NCBI GenBank assembly: GCA_028023455.1
Contig: JAQFVV010012511.1
Location: 2,790,165-2,854,164 of the forward strand
Direction of reading: 5' to 3'
Source: Epiperipatus broadwayi
Lineage: Eukaryota; Onychophora; Udeonychophora; Euonychophora; Peripatidae
DNA: 64,000 nucleotides
Shown: positions 13,593 through 25,729 of the stretch, in pieces
Numbering within the stretch: the stretch's first letter is position 1
Layout: every line of letters begins with the position of its first letter
Position numbers and translations under genes: made by a program
Notes under the pieces: model-generated
Told to the model about the DNA's origin: nothing
What the model saw: the letters and a program-made list of their open reading frames with translations, nothing else
Database searches by the model: none

Positions 13593-13710
13593 AAATTATG
13601 GTAGTTGTAACTTATGCCCCATTTGGCCATAAGAGGCGCTGTTTCTGTGTTGACACAGAAACAGTGCCTCTTCCAGCCACATAGGGCGTAAGTTACAACT
13701 ACCAAAATTA
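13593..13710. repeat. Near-perfect hairpin MITE (about 58-bp arms, 2-nt loop)
   Basis: Arms run from GGTAGTTGTAACTTA to GCTGTTTCTGTGT and back (ACACAGAAACAGT ... TAAGTTACAACTACC) with only a few mismatches and almost no loop. It is GC-richer than its surroundings. No coding content. Confidence 0.8.
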
Positions 13711-14754
13711 TTGTATTTATTTTAATTTTATATGATAATACCAATCTTTTAACTGTAATTTTTTAAAACTATTCACACAAGTACATATTTTAAGAAATGA
13801 CAAAATTCTCTTACATTTTAATTATATAAATGTAGATACTGAAAAAGATTCAGTTAGCACTGAAAAGTTCTGGATGTTCAAAAAACATTTAAAACTATCA
13901 ATACAATTAGGGTATTTTTAACCCAGGAGGATTTTTTCAGTCAATCCAAGCCACAGATATTGTAATGAAGAAAATCTATAAAAACATTCCCTATGTGGAA
14001 GTTGTTTAACCTGTTGAGGAATATTTTCTCTTCTACTTCTATAGCAAAAAATATTGAGGAAGTTTTAGCTCTGCAGTTAACTAATTAAGACACATAATTA
14101 CAAATAGTAATTTTTAAATGAAACAGAAGTAACTTACTCTCAATAAGCTACGCTTAGCCAATAGCCAAACATCAATAAACTTTGAGAAGAATGGCATATC
14201 AGCCCACTTCTTTTTTAGCTCTTTAGTGTTTAAGTTTAGTTTATTGACAGTGTTATAAATCAAAAAGTGAAATCTGTAAATTAGTTTAATTTATGTACAG
14301 CAAAAAGCCTCAAAATTACTATTTAAATATTCAGAGGATCAGAGCAGTGCTTTGGTTTAAACAACCCCCATATATCAAATGAAACATCACTTTAATAAAT
14401 GTGACTGAAAATAATCATAGATAAACTATATGAAATTGAAAGGGAATTCATTCTGTGAAATTAACTATTTTTTAATTGGAAAATTTAAAGTGATTTTTTT
14501 AAAAAACTTTATCAAATTTTATTAACATTATAGTTTTCATTCTTATGTAATTATATAATTATATTTGTAGCAAAAAAAAACATATAAAAATTTAATTACT
14601 TTCTTTTGGTTTAATATTGTAATTAAATAATAATTTAATTACAATTTATTTTTGAAGGTTTTTAAATTATATTCTTTTTATATTTAAAAATAGAATTTCT
14701 TTACTGAATATTTTTAATTAATTTATATGTGCATATAATATATAAATGGCAAAT

Positions 14755-14766
14755 CTCTCAGTATAC

Positions 14767-14803
<37 letters not shown>

Positions 14804-14822
14804 TGTATACTGAGATATATAT
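14755..14822. repeat. Palindromic (TA)n tract
   Basis: CTCAGTATAC, a long (TA)n run, then GTATACTGAG. The microsatellite sits between exact inverted 10-mers, so the whole can extrude as a cruciform. Another (TA)n follows at about 14836-14855. Confidence 0.7.
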
Positions 14823-16107
14823 CCTATTTATACATATATATATATATATATATATTGTTAAAAGGAGGTTGCCTTGACAACTGTTTGAAATTATTGATTG
14901 TTATTGATATTGGGATTGTTGACTGACTTTTAATGATATATATATATAAGTTGTTATATACCAAAACTCAAGTTTTACAACTTCAAATTGTCTCTTTGCC
15001 AACAACATCATAGCAAAACTATGAAATACTTAATCATTGACAATAATATCATAGAGTATTTTTCACTTTTAAACTAAAAAAATATATTACTTCATATTCA
15101 AGTTATATTCAATTATAACTTGTTTAATTTAAAAGTGAATTATTCAAAATAGGGCATTTTTGTATAGTTTCAAACATTTTGTCTTTGATTTGGCATCATT
15201 AAACAATTTTCAACCTAGCAAATATGTTTTTTGAGTTTATCATGTAAAATTGTATAAATTTGTACTAAAGTGTATTTTCTTTTGTTATATTACTTCTGTT
15301 TTTTTACCAGATTATATACAAAGCTAAAATTTTTCTTTCTTTTGTTTTACTAACACTATAATTTTTATTTTTAAATTAAAATATATTTTACAAATCCTAA
15401 TTTAATTTGTTTGGATCATTTACTTTAATTGGGTAATGAATGGGTCATGAGGAGGCAATTTTTATTGGAACAAATATTGACAGATTTAAGAAGAACAAAA
15501 CAATTAAAAAGTAATATTGAAATGCAGGCATTCTTCATATAGCTGGAGCTTAATTGTAAATATACAATAAGTCTGTGTTCATATCCCGTATATTTACAAT
15601 TAAAAAGTAACTAAATTTATTTATTTTTCTCAGGTTATTATTGTAAATGTAAAAACTGATTTTTTTTTACTATCAACACAACTTTTTTTTTAATAATACA
15701 TATAATAATTTTATGCCTTGTTATTATGTACTGTAATATGTTTTCAGGATTAGATTGTAAATACTACTTTAATTCTGCTGACAATATAAGCAGAAATGAA
15801 GAAGTATAAATAGTTTATTTCTGAAAAACATTGTGTAAGTCGAAATGTGCTTTTTATGCCACATTTTCTGTATGGATGTATGAGACATACTCTTTAATCA
15901 TCATCATAATGTAAATCACTGAAAATGTTTTATTTATACATATGTCCTATGATTTTGAAAAGATGTTTTAAAGAAATTATATTGTATCTGTTACTTTAAA
16001 AACATTGATGTTGAATTGAAAATGTGTAATGATAAATGGTACTAGATTTTTTTTTTTTCATGTACTTTGTGGTAAATTTGAGTTTGTTTTTGTGGAAAAG
16101 ACAAACT

Positions 16108-16195
16108 GTGTTCATAGTGACAGCTGCTTTACAAGCAGTTGTCCCGGGTTAGCGGGTTCGCTTCCCGGCTGATGCTGTGATACATGAGAAAAAAA
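16108..16195 (+). repeat. SINE family 1 (tRNA-Val/Ala-like), copy 1
   Basis: CAGCTGCTTTACAAGCAGTT forms an anticodon stem-loop (stem GCTGC/GCAG, loop TTTACAA with TAC in the anticodon position). Then come CCCGGGTTAGCGGGTTCGCT with a B box and TCCCGGCTGATGC, ending in an A-rich tail. Related copies at 55868-55965 and 56711-56820. It lacks an acceptor stem and terminator, so it is not a working tRNA. Confidence 0.7.
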
Positions 16196-16662
16196 AGTAC
16201 TATAGAAAGATGCAGTATTGATTATTGTCAAATGGACAAAGAAGAAAACAGACAGTAGAACTATAATTAGACAAAAAAAAAGCATCAGTTGTTGAACAAG
16301 CAGACTAAAGGCCAAATATGTATATAAGAGGATGTATTTTATATTCGCAGATTGGTCTATAAAATTTAATTTTAACTTTTTATTCTTTTATCTTTTTTGT
16401 GTTTTTCTTCTGAAGTTCCTTATTCATTTATAAGTGACTTAGAAATGAGATTAGTAAAAATTTATATTTTTAATATTTTAAAAACAAATTGATCAAGTTT
16501 TTCTTAATTATATTTTATTAAGTTCTTCTCAATATTTCATATATTAGCTGTTATGTGATTTCTTATTGTATGAGTATTGTCAATTAAAGAATGCAAAAAG
16601 GCTTGATTTATGAGGAGAGGGTATTGATCACTTTATTTTTATTTTCTGATAAGAAACAAGAC

Positions 16663-17880
16663 ATTACCATGTTAAATAGTCAAAATAAGAGTCATAAATC
16701 AATTTATAGATCACATGACCCTATCTCTTAAGCTTGTAAGTTATAAACAGTGAGGATTGCCAATTCCTCTACAAGCTTTATGATAAATGCTTAGCCAGAG
16801 CCAGCACTTAAAATATCTCTGTCAGGAACTCCTCCCCAAACCCCTGACCATGGTTTCATGCTTTGGCACTCCTCAGAGAGGTGTCAGGGTAGGTTCAGAC
16901 ACTAGATCTAAAAATACCAACCCAAAGCCAAGCACTTAGCTAAAAGTTATCTATCAAGTGGAAAATCTGAAATTTTCAGACATCTGCATGTCTTCAAACC
17001 CAGCTATCCAACTCAGATAGCTATATGGGGCTGATAGATCTTCAGCCATACCATATATTAGTAGTCATAGCAATATAAAAATTTGCATAAGACTTTTGGC
17101 AGAGACTATAAATAGTCAAAATAAGAGTCATAGATCAATTCATAGATCACATGACCCTATCTCTTAAGCTTGTAAGTTGGCCAGAGCCAGTACTTAAAAT
17201 ATCTCTGTCAGGAACCCCTCCCCAAACCCCTGACCATGGTTTCATGCTTTGGCACTCCTCAGAGAGGTGTCAGGATAGGTTCAGACACTAGATCTAAAAA
17301 TACCAACCCAAAGCCAAGCACTTAGCTAAAAGTTATCTATCAAGTGGAAAATCTGAAATTTTCAGACATCTGCATGTCTTCAAACCCAGCTATCCAACTC
17401 AAATAGCTATATGGGGCTGATAGATCTTCAGCCATACCATATATTAGCTAAAAGTTATCTATCAAGTGGAAAATCTGATCTATGACTCTTATTTTGACTA
17501 TTTATAGTCTCTGCCAATAAGTCTTATGCAATTTTATATTGCTATGACTACTAATATATGGTATGGCTGAAGATCTATCAGTCCCATATAGCTATTTGAG
17601 TTGGATAGCTGGGTTTGAAGACATGCAGATGTCTGAAAATTTCAGATTTTCCACTCAATAGATAACTTTTAGCTAAGTGCTTTGCTTTGGGTTGTTATTT
17701 TTAGATCTAGTGTCTGAACCTACCCTGACACCTCTCTGAGGAGTGCCAAAGCACGAAACCATGATCAGTGGTTTGGGGAGGGGTTCCTGACAGAGATATT
17801 TTAAGTGCTGGCTCTGGCTAAGCATTTATCATAAAGCTTGTAGAGGAATTGGCAATCCTCACTGTTTATTACCATGTTAA
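16663..17880. mobile_element. 1.2-kb tandem-plus-inverted repeat complex with 13-bp flanking repeats
   Basis: Three copies of one unit. Copy 1 is at 16676-17110, a direct copy at about 17111-17450 lacks the piece AAACAGTGAGGATTGCC...AATGCTTA, and an inverted copy lies at about 17480-17867. Each holds blocks such as CCAGAGCCAGYACTTAAAAT, CTCCCCAAACCCCTGACCAT and AGATCTATCAGCCCCATAT (or complement). ATTACCATGTTAA occurs exactly at both outer edges (16663-16675 and 17868-17880), like a target-site duplication. No coding frame. The class is unrecognised. Confidence 0.75.
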
Positions 17881-18608
17881 CTTCGTCAAAATATTTTTTT
17901 AAATGATCATTATTTGTATAATTAAAAGACGCACTAACTGTGAGATTGTTATAATATGGATATCTGTATATGTTTAAAAAAAAAAAAAGGCAGTACCGTA
18001 TTTAGGGAGCAAAATCTAAATTATCATCACCGGTAAACTATATAATTCTGTTAAAGATTATCAGTACCTTTATATAGTTACATATTGAAAAGTTTAAATG
18101 ACAACAGTTGTATTTATTCCCGTGTGGTAAAAAAAGCAATTTACTCATCAGCTGTGCTAAAGCCCCAAATTTTAGTTTTCATAATCCAATAGTAACCATA
18201 TAAAATTAAAAAGAGAAAATAGCGTTTAAAGCTCCCACTGCAAGACAGAAATTCTTTCAATATGTTCTCGTAGAGAAAAGATAAAGGAAAAGATATTTTT
18301 TATCAGACTTGTCAATTGTCTGTCAATGTGGTAAGTGTTGATTATTTTTCATTCTTATTAATAATTGCTTGATATCCATTTATCAAACAATATTGGATGA
18401 TTAGAAAATATCTTCATGTTTTACTTTCAAATGTGATAATATGGATATCACATAACTATTTAAACTAGTTTATTGTCCTGGAGGCATAGTGATTTTTTTT
18501 AAAAAAAACTGACTCCAGACACAAATTTTCACAATAACTTCAGTTTTAATAATGTTAGAGAAAGAAGCTTTACATTGATAGACACTAGAAAAACAAAGGA
18601 AAACAATA

Positions 18609-19018
18609 AGGCAAAACTCTCCATACACTAGTGCCACTCTGTGCCAACTAGAGCAATCAATAGATGCCAGAAGCTGTGCATAAAATCCCCATCTATTGTC
18701 TACTCATACAATATCCCCAGACTAGTTTCTAAGATCTAGATCCCTATCTACTGCCTACTCACCCAATATCCCCAGACTAGTTTCTGGCTTGTAGCTTCAT
18801 CAGTGAGGAGCCTTGGATCTGAGAGCACTGCACCTAGATTTTAGAAACTACTCTGGGGATATTGTATGAGTAGGCACTAGATGGGGATTTTATGCACAGC
18901 CTTCTTGCATCCATTGATTGCTGTGGTTTGCACAGGATGGCACAATTGTATGGAGAGTCTTGCCTGTTTAATAACAGTTATGTGCTGGCATAAGAGATGG
19001 TGATCATGTGATGTTTAG
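18609..19018. mobile_element. Fold-back element family FB, copy 1
   Basis: Inverted repeat: GGCAAAACTCTCCATACACT at the left and TGTATGGAGAGTCTTGCC at the right. Inner arms share CCCCATCTA/TAGATGGGG and AATATCCCCAGA/TCTGGGGATATT. The right end extends to CATAAGAGATGGTGATCATG, ending TGATGTTTA. Relatives at 24430-25611, 44741-44883 and 53176-53468. No ORF of note. Confidence 0.7.
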
Positions 19019-21680
19019 TGGTGAAAACAATAAGGCTAAGACAAATAGTGATAACCATTTTAAAAATAAGGAAAAAAGAAATTTCAACATTCGAAATAAT
19101 TATTACTTTATTGTTTGTTCATAATTTCTTTGTATTCCTCACAAAATTTCTCTTTCAAGCCATATATAATTACTTCTTACCTAAGATAATCCATAGCTTC
19201 AGAATCTCCAAAACTAGTCACATAAGTATTCTTCATTTTTATCTTGTACCCCAAAAGTTAACAAATCTCATGGCGGCTATAAGAAAAAGATTCATCCTAA
19301 TAAAAGATACAAAACAAATCATTTCCAGAAGGTAGATATGTATTTGTCATCATAGCAATTGGCTTATTGTCTATCTAAAACTAGAAATTGTAGGCTACTA
19401 TCTCTTTATTTTATATTTTTTGTGTACACCAGTGATGTTTATAATCTTTATGCACACCAGTGATGCTATCTTGTTATATTTATTGTCCCACAGAGATATA
19501 ATTTATTTGCATATAGCTCATTTCCTAGCTATAGACTTGAAAATAATGTGATGCAAAATGTGACAAAATGACTGACTCCACAGCTTGAGTTCCAAGGTAT
19601 AGGCAAGAATCAGAATTTGATTCTTTGTGTGCATACAATTCCATGTGGTATATATATAACAACTGTGGCTATCAGTACACATACCCCATTTGAAATCTTT
19701 CTTTATTGGTTTTAAGTTTTTATATTTTCACATGATACTATGCCCAGTAAATTTTGTGATTGCTTTATCAACTGCAATCTTTGTATACCCATCTGATAAT
19801 CAGTCTTAAAATTTACACTGCTGTAGATATATAAATCATTACTTGTTATACAAACACAAACATGCAAGTGCAAACACAAATACACTAATACAAGCCATAA
19901 ACACATTAATAAGTTATTAAACTTTTTGAGAATCATTATGTCTATAAAATTTGTCTCAAACTTGGATCAGAGACCCAAAATTACATATTCATAAACAACT
20001 TTTGTTATATTTGAATAAAAAATTTTATACTTTATAATAAAGAGCATAAATGATTTAATATTATATAATTTATATACTACAAAGGCATACCAATACAAAT
20101 GCAAACACATTAATAAATTATACCATTTATCAAATAATTAAAAAAAAAAATTAAAATATCCAAATAATTAAAAAATTAAAATTGAATACTTACAATTGAT
20201 ATTCTATGATTACATTTTTATCCCATTGAAGGCCTTGAAATGCAAATCATCAGCATATTTTTAATCCATTTTACTACTAAGTCTGGTCAATAAAGCAATT
20301 CTGCCTTTGTCATCTTTGTGTAATCTAGTAAACTGACTAGAAAAGAAAAAAATTAAATGCACCTATTAATAAAAAATTTAAACTTTATCCGATTTCAAAT
20401 TGTGATATGCCATTTAAAAGAGGATTTTAAGCAGCAACGAATGCCAGAATTTCTGTTGCTGTCATGCTTATGGTTTTTGTGCAATTTAAAAAAGAAAACA
20501 AAATTTCAACAAATCAGCTGCTGCAGGCAACTGACACGCTACAACCAAACAACCCATTAATTAAAATACTATTGTTTTATGTAATGTTTTTAATGACCTG
20601 CTAATATATTCATTATATAACAAAGCACATATACAGCCACTGTTTATAAACAAGTATGGTAATTCCAAGGAAAGAAAAAACAATATAGAGGCAAAAAACT
20701 GCTCTAGAAATGAATTTTGCAATGACTATACAAATTTATCTATGAATAACAAATATATCTACATGTAGAACATGCTGGCTCATTTTTTCTGTTTAGTTAA
20801 TACTTTGCAATGCTATATTTTAGCTCCTTCAGAAGACAACTTTACTTTCTGAAATACTTCAACACCATGTTTAATTGTAGTTCTCCATTTTGAAATAATC
20901 AATACTGCACTTCTTTAGAATGTCTTTCTTGAGATAATCTTTACAATGTAGATGGTATCTACTTTTTCAGAAAAACCATAAAACACTCTTTAAGAAACTT
21001 TTGCATTATTCACTTATTTTACATATCCATTTCAATGAAAGTATGATTTTGCAGAACTGAATTCTATAATATGGTATTCAGCAAGTTAAAAAAATTATTA
21101 ATTGGTTTTATGATCTTGCTATTATATTTTTAAAAAAAATGTCTAATATCATTATCAAAATCTTATTTCCACATAATAAATTAAGTAAAATAACAGTACT
21201 ATTTACAACTAACATATTTTCCTGAGATAAAATACTCTATCTTTTAAATTTTTAAAAGCAGCAGCAGTATATTGTAGTCTGTGCTGTATTCCACAATTTA
21301 AATCCACTTTACTATTTATAAAACTACTTATGTATTTAAATTGGTTTACATTCTCAAGTTAATTTATGTTTGTATTATTGTATTTTCAAACATAATCCCT
21401 ATATTATAATTATATTAAATACGATGTTAAAAATTAAATTAATCTTTATCTGATGGAGATTAAAATCATGGTTGCTTTTGTCTATCAAGAGTATTTTAAA
21501 TGGTTGTGAGATAATGCTTTTCAAGCCTAAAAGTAAAATTTAAAAATAGTTTGAATTAATGTAAAGGAAAAGATTTTTTAATATATATATGCCAATTATA
21601 TATATATATATTATATAAATGTATATGAATATATTTAATCTTCCAGTTTTTTAATATAGTGCAAATTTTATCTATATTAT
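19019..21680. other. AT-rich sequence, no gene seen
   Basis: A 105-residue plus-strand frame at 19018-19335 is hydrophobic but has no recognisable motif and no splice context, so I do not call it a gene. No RNA gene or clear repeat recognised. Confidence 0.4.
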
Positions 21681-21764
21681 TTTTATAATGATTGCTTTGA
21701 ATGATGTACAATACAAATTAATTTACAAATCAGATAAATATACTTATCACATGATGACCACTTT

Positions 21765-21910
21765 ATATGCTTATACTGAAGCAGGCGGATCTGAGTTCGA
21801 TCCTAGCTTCATGACATCTAGCCATAAGCCCACTTCAAACCCTAGTACTAACCTTAAATTTCCGATGCAATGGGGCTTTATACGTTCGATCCACGCTAAT
21901 TTCCATAAAA
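21765..21910 (+). repeat. tRNA-derived SINE fragment
   Basis: GGATCTGAGTTCGATCCTAG is a good B box and is followed by a GC-richer body (to about 21900) and AAAAAATAA. The A box is not recognisable. Confidence 0.4.
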
Positions 21911-22144
21911 AATAACTTATTTCCTAAATGCGTATTAAAATTAATTAGTTTCAGATTTAAATTGATCAATTCTATTAATAAATTCATGATAGAATTATTC
22001 ATGAATTTATATATTATAACTGCGTGGATTGTGCGTATATATTTGTAAATATTTAAATATATATAATTGTTTAAAAGTTTCATTGTGTCGGAAATGTTTA
22101 ATTTTATTTTTAAATAATTTGTTAAAGTTTTATTGATTAAAAGC

Positions 22145-22326
22145 TACATTCTTTCGATAAGCTTTCAGATTTTCCCTTTCCAAAAACAACAGTTAAAGTT
22201 TTATTAATTAGAAAAAAAGATAAGGATTTCCTAATTAAAATCATTTTCTGATTTTAAGAATTCATTTTCTAATTAGAAAATGAATTCAAGTTAATGAGTT
22301 TGAAAGCCTTATCGAAGGAATGTATC
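22145..22326. repeat. Palindromic MITE with a 30-bp perfect palindrome at its centre
   Basis: Outer inverted repeats are ACATTCTTTCGATAAGCTTT and AAGCCTTATCGAAGGAATGT. Inside, 22258-22287 is a perfect 30-bp palindrome whose half is GAATTCATTTTCTAA. Confidence 0.65.
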
Positions 22327-22374
22327 TAAAAACAACCAGCAAATCTAAAAACATTGATAATGAAAGAAGCGCTA

Positions 22375-24150
22375 GCCTGAAGGCATCAGAGGACAGGATA
22401 TATAGCTCTGAAAAGTTTGGAGAAGAGCAGAGAAGAGCCATCTTTATTGTAGAGAAGTGCAGTAAACTCTATGCATTTTAAATCATGAATTTAAATAGTG
22501 TTTTGATTATGGTGAAGGGCTAGAACATCAGGAATCTGGCTATTGGTTCCTGAAGTCCCCTGAAAATCTTCAATGGAGCTGCTGAATCTTTTCCAGACAA
22601 ATCATGCTGCCAAAATCAAATAAAATGCTGTTCAAGTAATCAATCAAATGGTGCCTACATTTTTACCAACTTGGACGTGTAACTTAAGGATCAAGCCCGG
22701 AAGCAATGGGTAATGTATTTTCATAATGAACCTTAAACTTTCTGGCCAGTTCCGAACTTTACTTTACACTCCCTTTAAGAGCTCTTTTCATTCTATAAAT
22801 GTCATAATCTCTGTGTAATAATCTCTGTGTAAACTTACTTTTATTTATGCTATTGTATCGTAATTCTCTCAACTTCTAGTCTTTAACTTTCTCTTTTCTT
22901 ACTTGGTGGTTCATTTATTATATTATATATATATTTGTGTAATTTATTAATGTTGTTACTTTAATTATATGCCAATAATCTTTCGACTCGATAAACTCCT
23001 TTATCCTATTTGCCTTACATAGAAAATATAATATTAAATCTGATAATAATTCTCGCCCATTAGAACTAGATTTATACAGTTCTATCAATCATCGAGTCGA
23101 AAGAAATTATTAAATGTGTGTTATTTTTATAATTGGCTAATAATAAATTATTAGCTCTGTTTTTAATCTATGCCACCGCTATTTTCTCGTTTCGCTAATA
23201 TTTATTTATTCATATATAATCTTAAAATGTTTTTATTGCAAAAGGGCCGATAAAGGAATCAAATATATTCTAATTCAAATTTCTGTTACTCGCTATTAAG
23301 ATTCAGGAAGGGCACGATGATTGGGGCATAATTAACATGATTTACAAATACTTTAAAATAATTTTAGTTAAAAGCTCGTTTGACTTTAATCAAATTGATC
23401 AAGTTATCACGTTGAGCATTCTATAATAAAATGGGTTTTAGTTCTCAAACGTTGACTAGTAAGTCATCATCTCGAACGTTGCTGACGTAGGGCAATCTTC
23501 CGCTCCGTTAGGCTGGTTGGTGATAATTTCTGTAATTTTAAATTATCGAGGAAGAAAGCACTTCCTCTCCTGTTCATATTAGTCAAAGGGCATAAGACTT
23601 GTCAGATGCAAGCCGCCATAGGACTTCGATTATCGACTAGCCATCGTCTTTCAATTTCACTTTCTAGCTCATAATTCGTCAGCACCGTTACCTCTCTGTT
23701 CCAGTAAAGCCCGCTCTGATGCTCATAATTCATGATGAAGTGATTTAAATTAAAGTCCAACAAATTCTCAGTAAATGAGTTTTCCAATAAAGATTAAAGT
23801 TATGCCCTAAAATATGTATCTTGCTCTTCATGAATGGATTTGCGAATGTGAAAATAAATATCACATTCTTTTCGTATAAAATTAGAGTAATAATTTCCTT
23901 TACTAATGAATACCTTTATCTGCCTTTTATTTTCTTGTCGGGGGCATAGACATAGAATTCCAATATTGCATACTACTCATTGGCATATAATAAGGACTGC
24001 CACTCTTATCATAATCATAAACTTTGTTAAAGGCTAGAATTAATTAATTTAATCTTTATTTAAAATTCAAACAAAACAAATTATTATTATTAAATATTTT
24101 CTAAACACACTTGGTTTCTTAGTGCTTAATTCTTTCATAATTATTTTAAT
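22375..24150. other. GC-richer, CpG-retaining segment, possibly LTR or other transposon
   Basis: CpG dinucleotides are frequent at about 23400-23720 (TCTCGAACG, GCTGACG, TCGATTATCGAC) against a CpG-poor background. A 61-residue minus-strand frame at 23602-23787 contains HFIMNYEHQSGLYWNREVTV, which looks protein-like, but I do not recognise it. Inverted 12-mers TTTCGACTCGAT/ATCGAGTCGAAA lie at about 22981 and 23091. A recent insertion is likely; its class is unknown. Confidence 0.35.
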
Positions 24151-24429
24151 GTTAATACTCGCTGTCTGTGTTGGCAACCCGAACATATACATATGATTCA
24201 ATTTAAAATTATTTTAGTTATTTATTATCAGATATTAATGTCAGTTCAGGGGTCTCTGATTCTCACCAACCATTGAGCTAGTTTCTTGGTGCATAGCACT
24301 GTGCCATCAATTTAGATTTCTACTAATCTGAGCTGTTGAGTTGGGTTTAAATTCAGTTTTGTTTCAGCTGAGTTTGAATCCAACTTGCGGTTTAGGTGGT
24401 GGGTTTTTTGACTGGTACAATACTTGTTG

Positions 24430-25611
24430 TTAATAAGAGTAATAAACTCTCCATACAGTAGTGCCATCAAGTGCAAGCCTTTCTTAATCAATGGATGCAG
24501 GAAGGTTTGTGCATAAATTTTTATCTAGTGCCTATTTATCCAACATCCTAGACTAGTTTTTAGATTGTGGCTTTCATCAGTGAAGAGTCTTGGATTTAGA
24601 GCATTGCATCTAGATCTTAGGATCTAATGCAACCCTCCACCAGCCATTTTTTGTTATTTGGTTAACTATAAAGCTAGTAGCCCAAGATGAAAACACTACA
24701 ATGATTTCAACCCCAGCTCACTTACTTGTATAATCATATAGATCTGAACTGAGTTCAGCATCTATACATTTTAGTGTTTTTGGTTTTCAAAAACCATAGT
24801 CACCATTATCCTATGAACAGGATAGGTATAAAAACATCAAAACATTACATGATCATCATTTCATATGCTTACACATCATGCTGTTAATAAGAGTGATAAA
24901 CTCTGCATATATTAGCACTACCAAGTGCAAGTCTTCATAATCAATGGATGCAGGAAGATTTGTGCATAAATCTCTATCTAGTGCCTACACATCCAACATC
25001 CTCAAAATACTCTCAGTCCAAGACTTTTCACTGATGAAAACTGCAAGGTAAGACTAGTCTGGGGATGTTGGATGAGGAGGCACTAGATAGGGATTTATGC
25101 ACAAACCTTCCTGCATCCATTGATTATGAGGGCTTGCACTTGGTAGCACTATTGTATGAAGATTTTACTACTTATGTTAACAGCATGTGTAAGCATATGA
25201 AACGGTGAGGTGTGATATTTTGATGGTTTTATACACATCCTGCCCATAGGATAATGGTGACTGTGGTTTTTGATAAAACCAAAAACACCAAAATGAAAGA
25301 ATATGAACTGAGTTCAAGTGAGTGAGCTTCGGTTTGAAACATTATGGTATTTTCATCTTGGGCTCCTAGCTTTATAATTAACCAAATAGATAAAAGTTGG
25401 CTGCTGGAAGGTTGCATTAGATCCCAAGATCTATGTGCAGTGCTCTCAATACAAGGGCTCCTCACTGATAAAAGCCACAAGCTAGAAACTTGTCTGGGGA
25501 TGTTGAATGAGTAGGCAATAGATAGGGATTTATGCATAAACCTTCCAGAATCCATTGATTACAAAGGTTTGCACTTGGTAGGACTATTGTTTGGAGAGTT
25601 TGCTATTCTTA
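24430..25611. mobile_element. 1.2-kb imperfect palindrome of family FB, copy 2
   Basis: Reads outward from a centre near 25020. On both sides in mirror order are CTCTCCATACAGTAGTGCC-like ends, CAATGGATGCAGGAAG, AGCTAGTAGCCCAAGATGAA (or AGGAGCCCAAGATGAAAAT), TATCCTATGAACAGGATAG (or complement) and GCTTACACATCATGCTGTTA. Several FB units appear nested or joined head to head. The 108-residue frame at 25229-25555 lies inside an arm and is not a gene. Confidence 0.7.
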
Positions 25612-25729
25612 AAAATATATTTAATGTTTCTTTAACATTTATCTTTCTTCAACTAATCAGCAAAACTGTACTGAATCAGGTTCAAAAATGAATATATATA
25701 TATAAATATATATTTTAAAAAATTATTAC

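Noticed and set aside
16108-16195. Functional tRNA gene
   Set aside because: Anticodon arm and B box are present but there is no acceptor stem pairing or T-run terminator, and related A-tailed copies show it is a SINE.
19018-19335. 105-residue plus-strand frame
   Set aside because: Hydrophobic, AT-driven codons, no motif, no splice or promoter context.
25229-25555. 108-residue minus-strand frame
   Set aside because: Falls inside one arm of the 1.2-kb palindrome, so it is repeat sequence.
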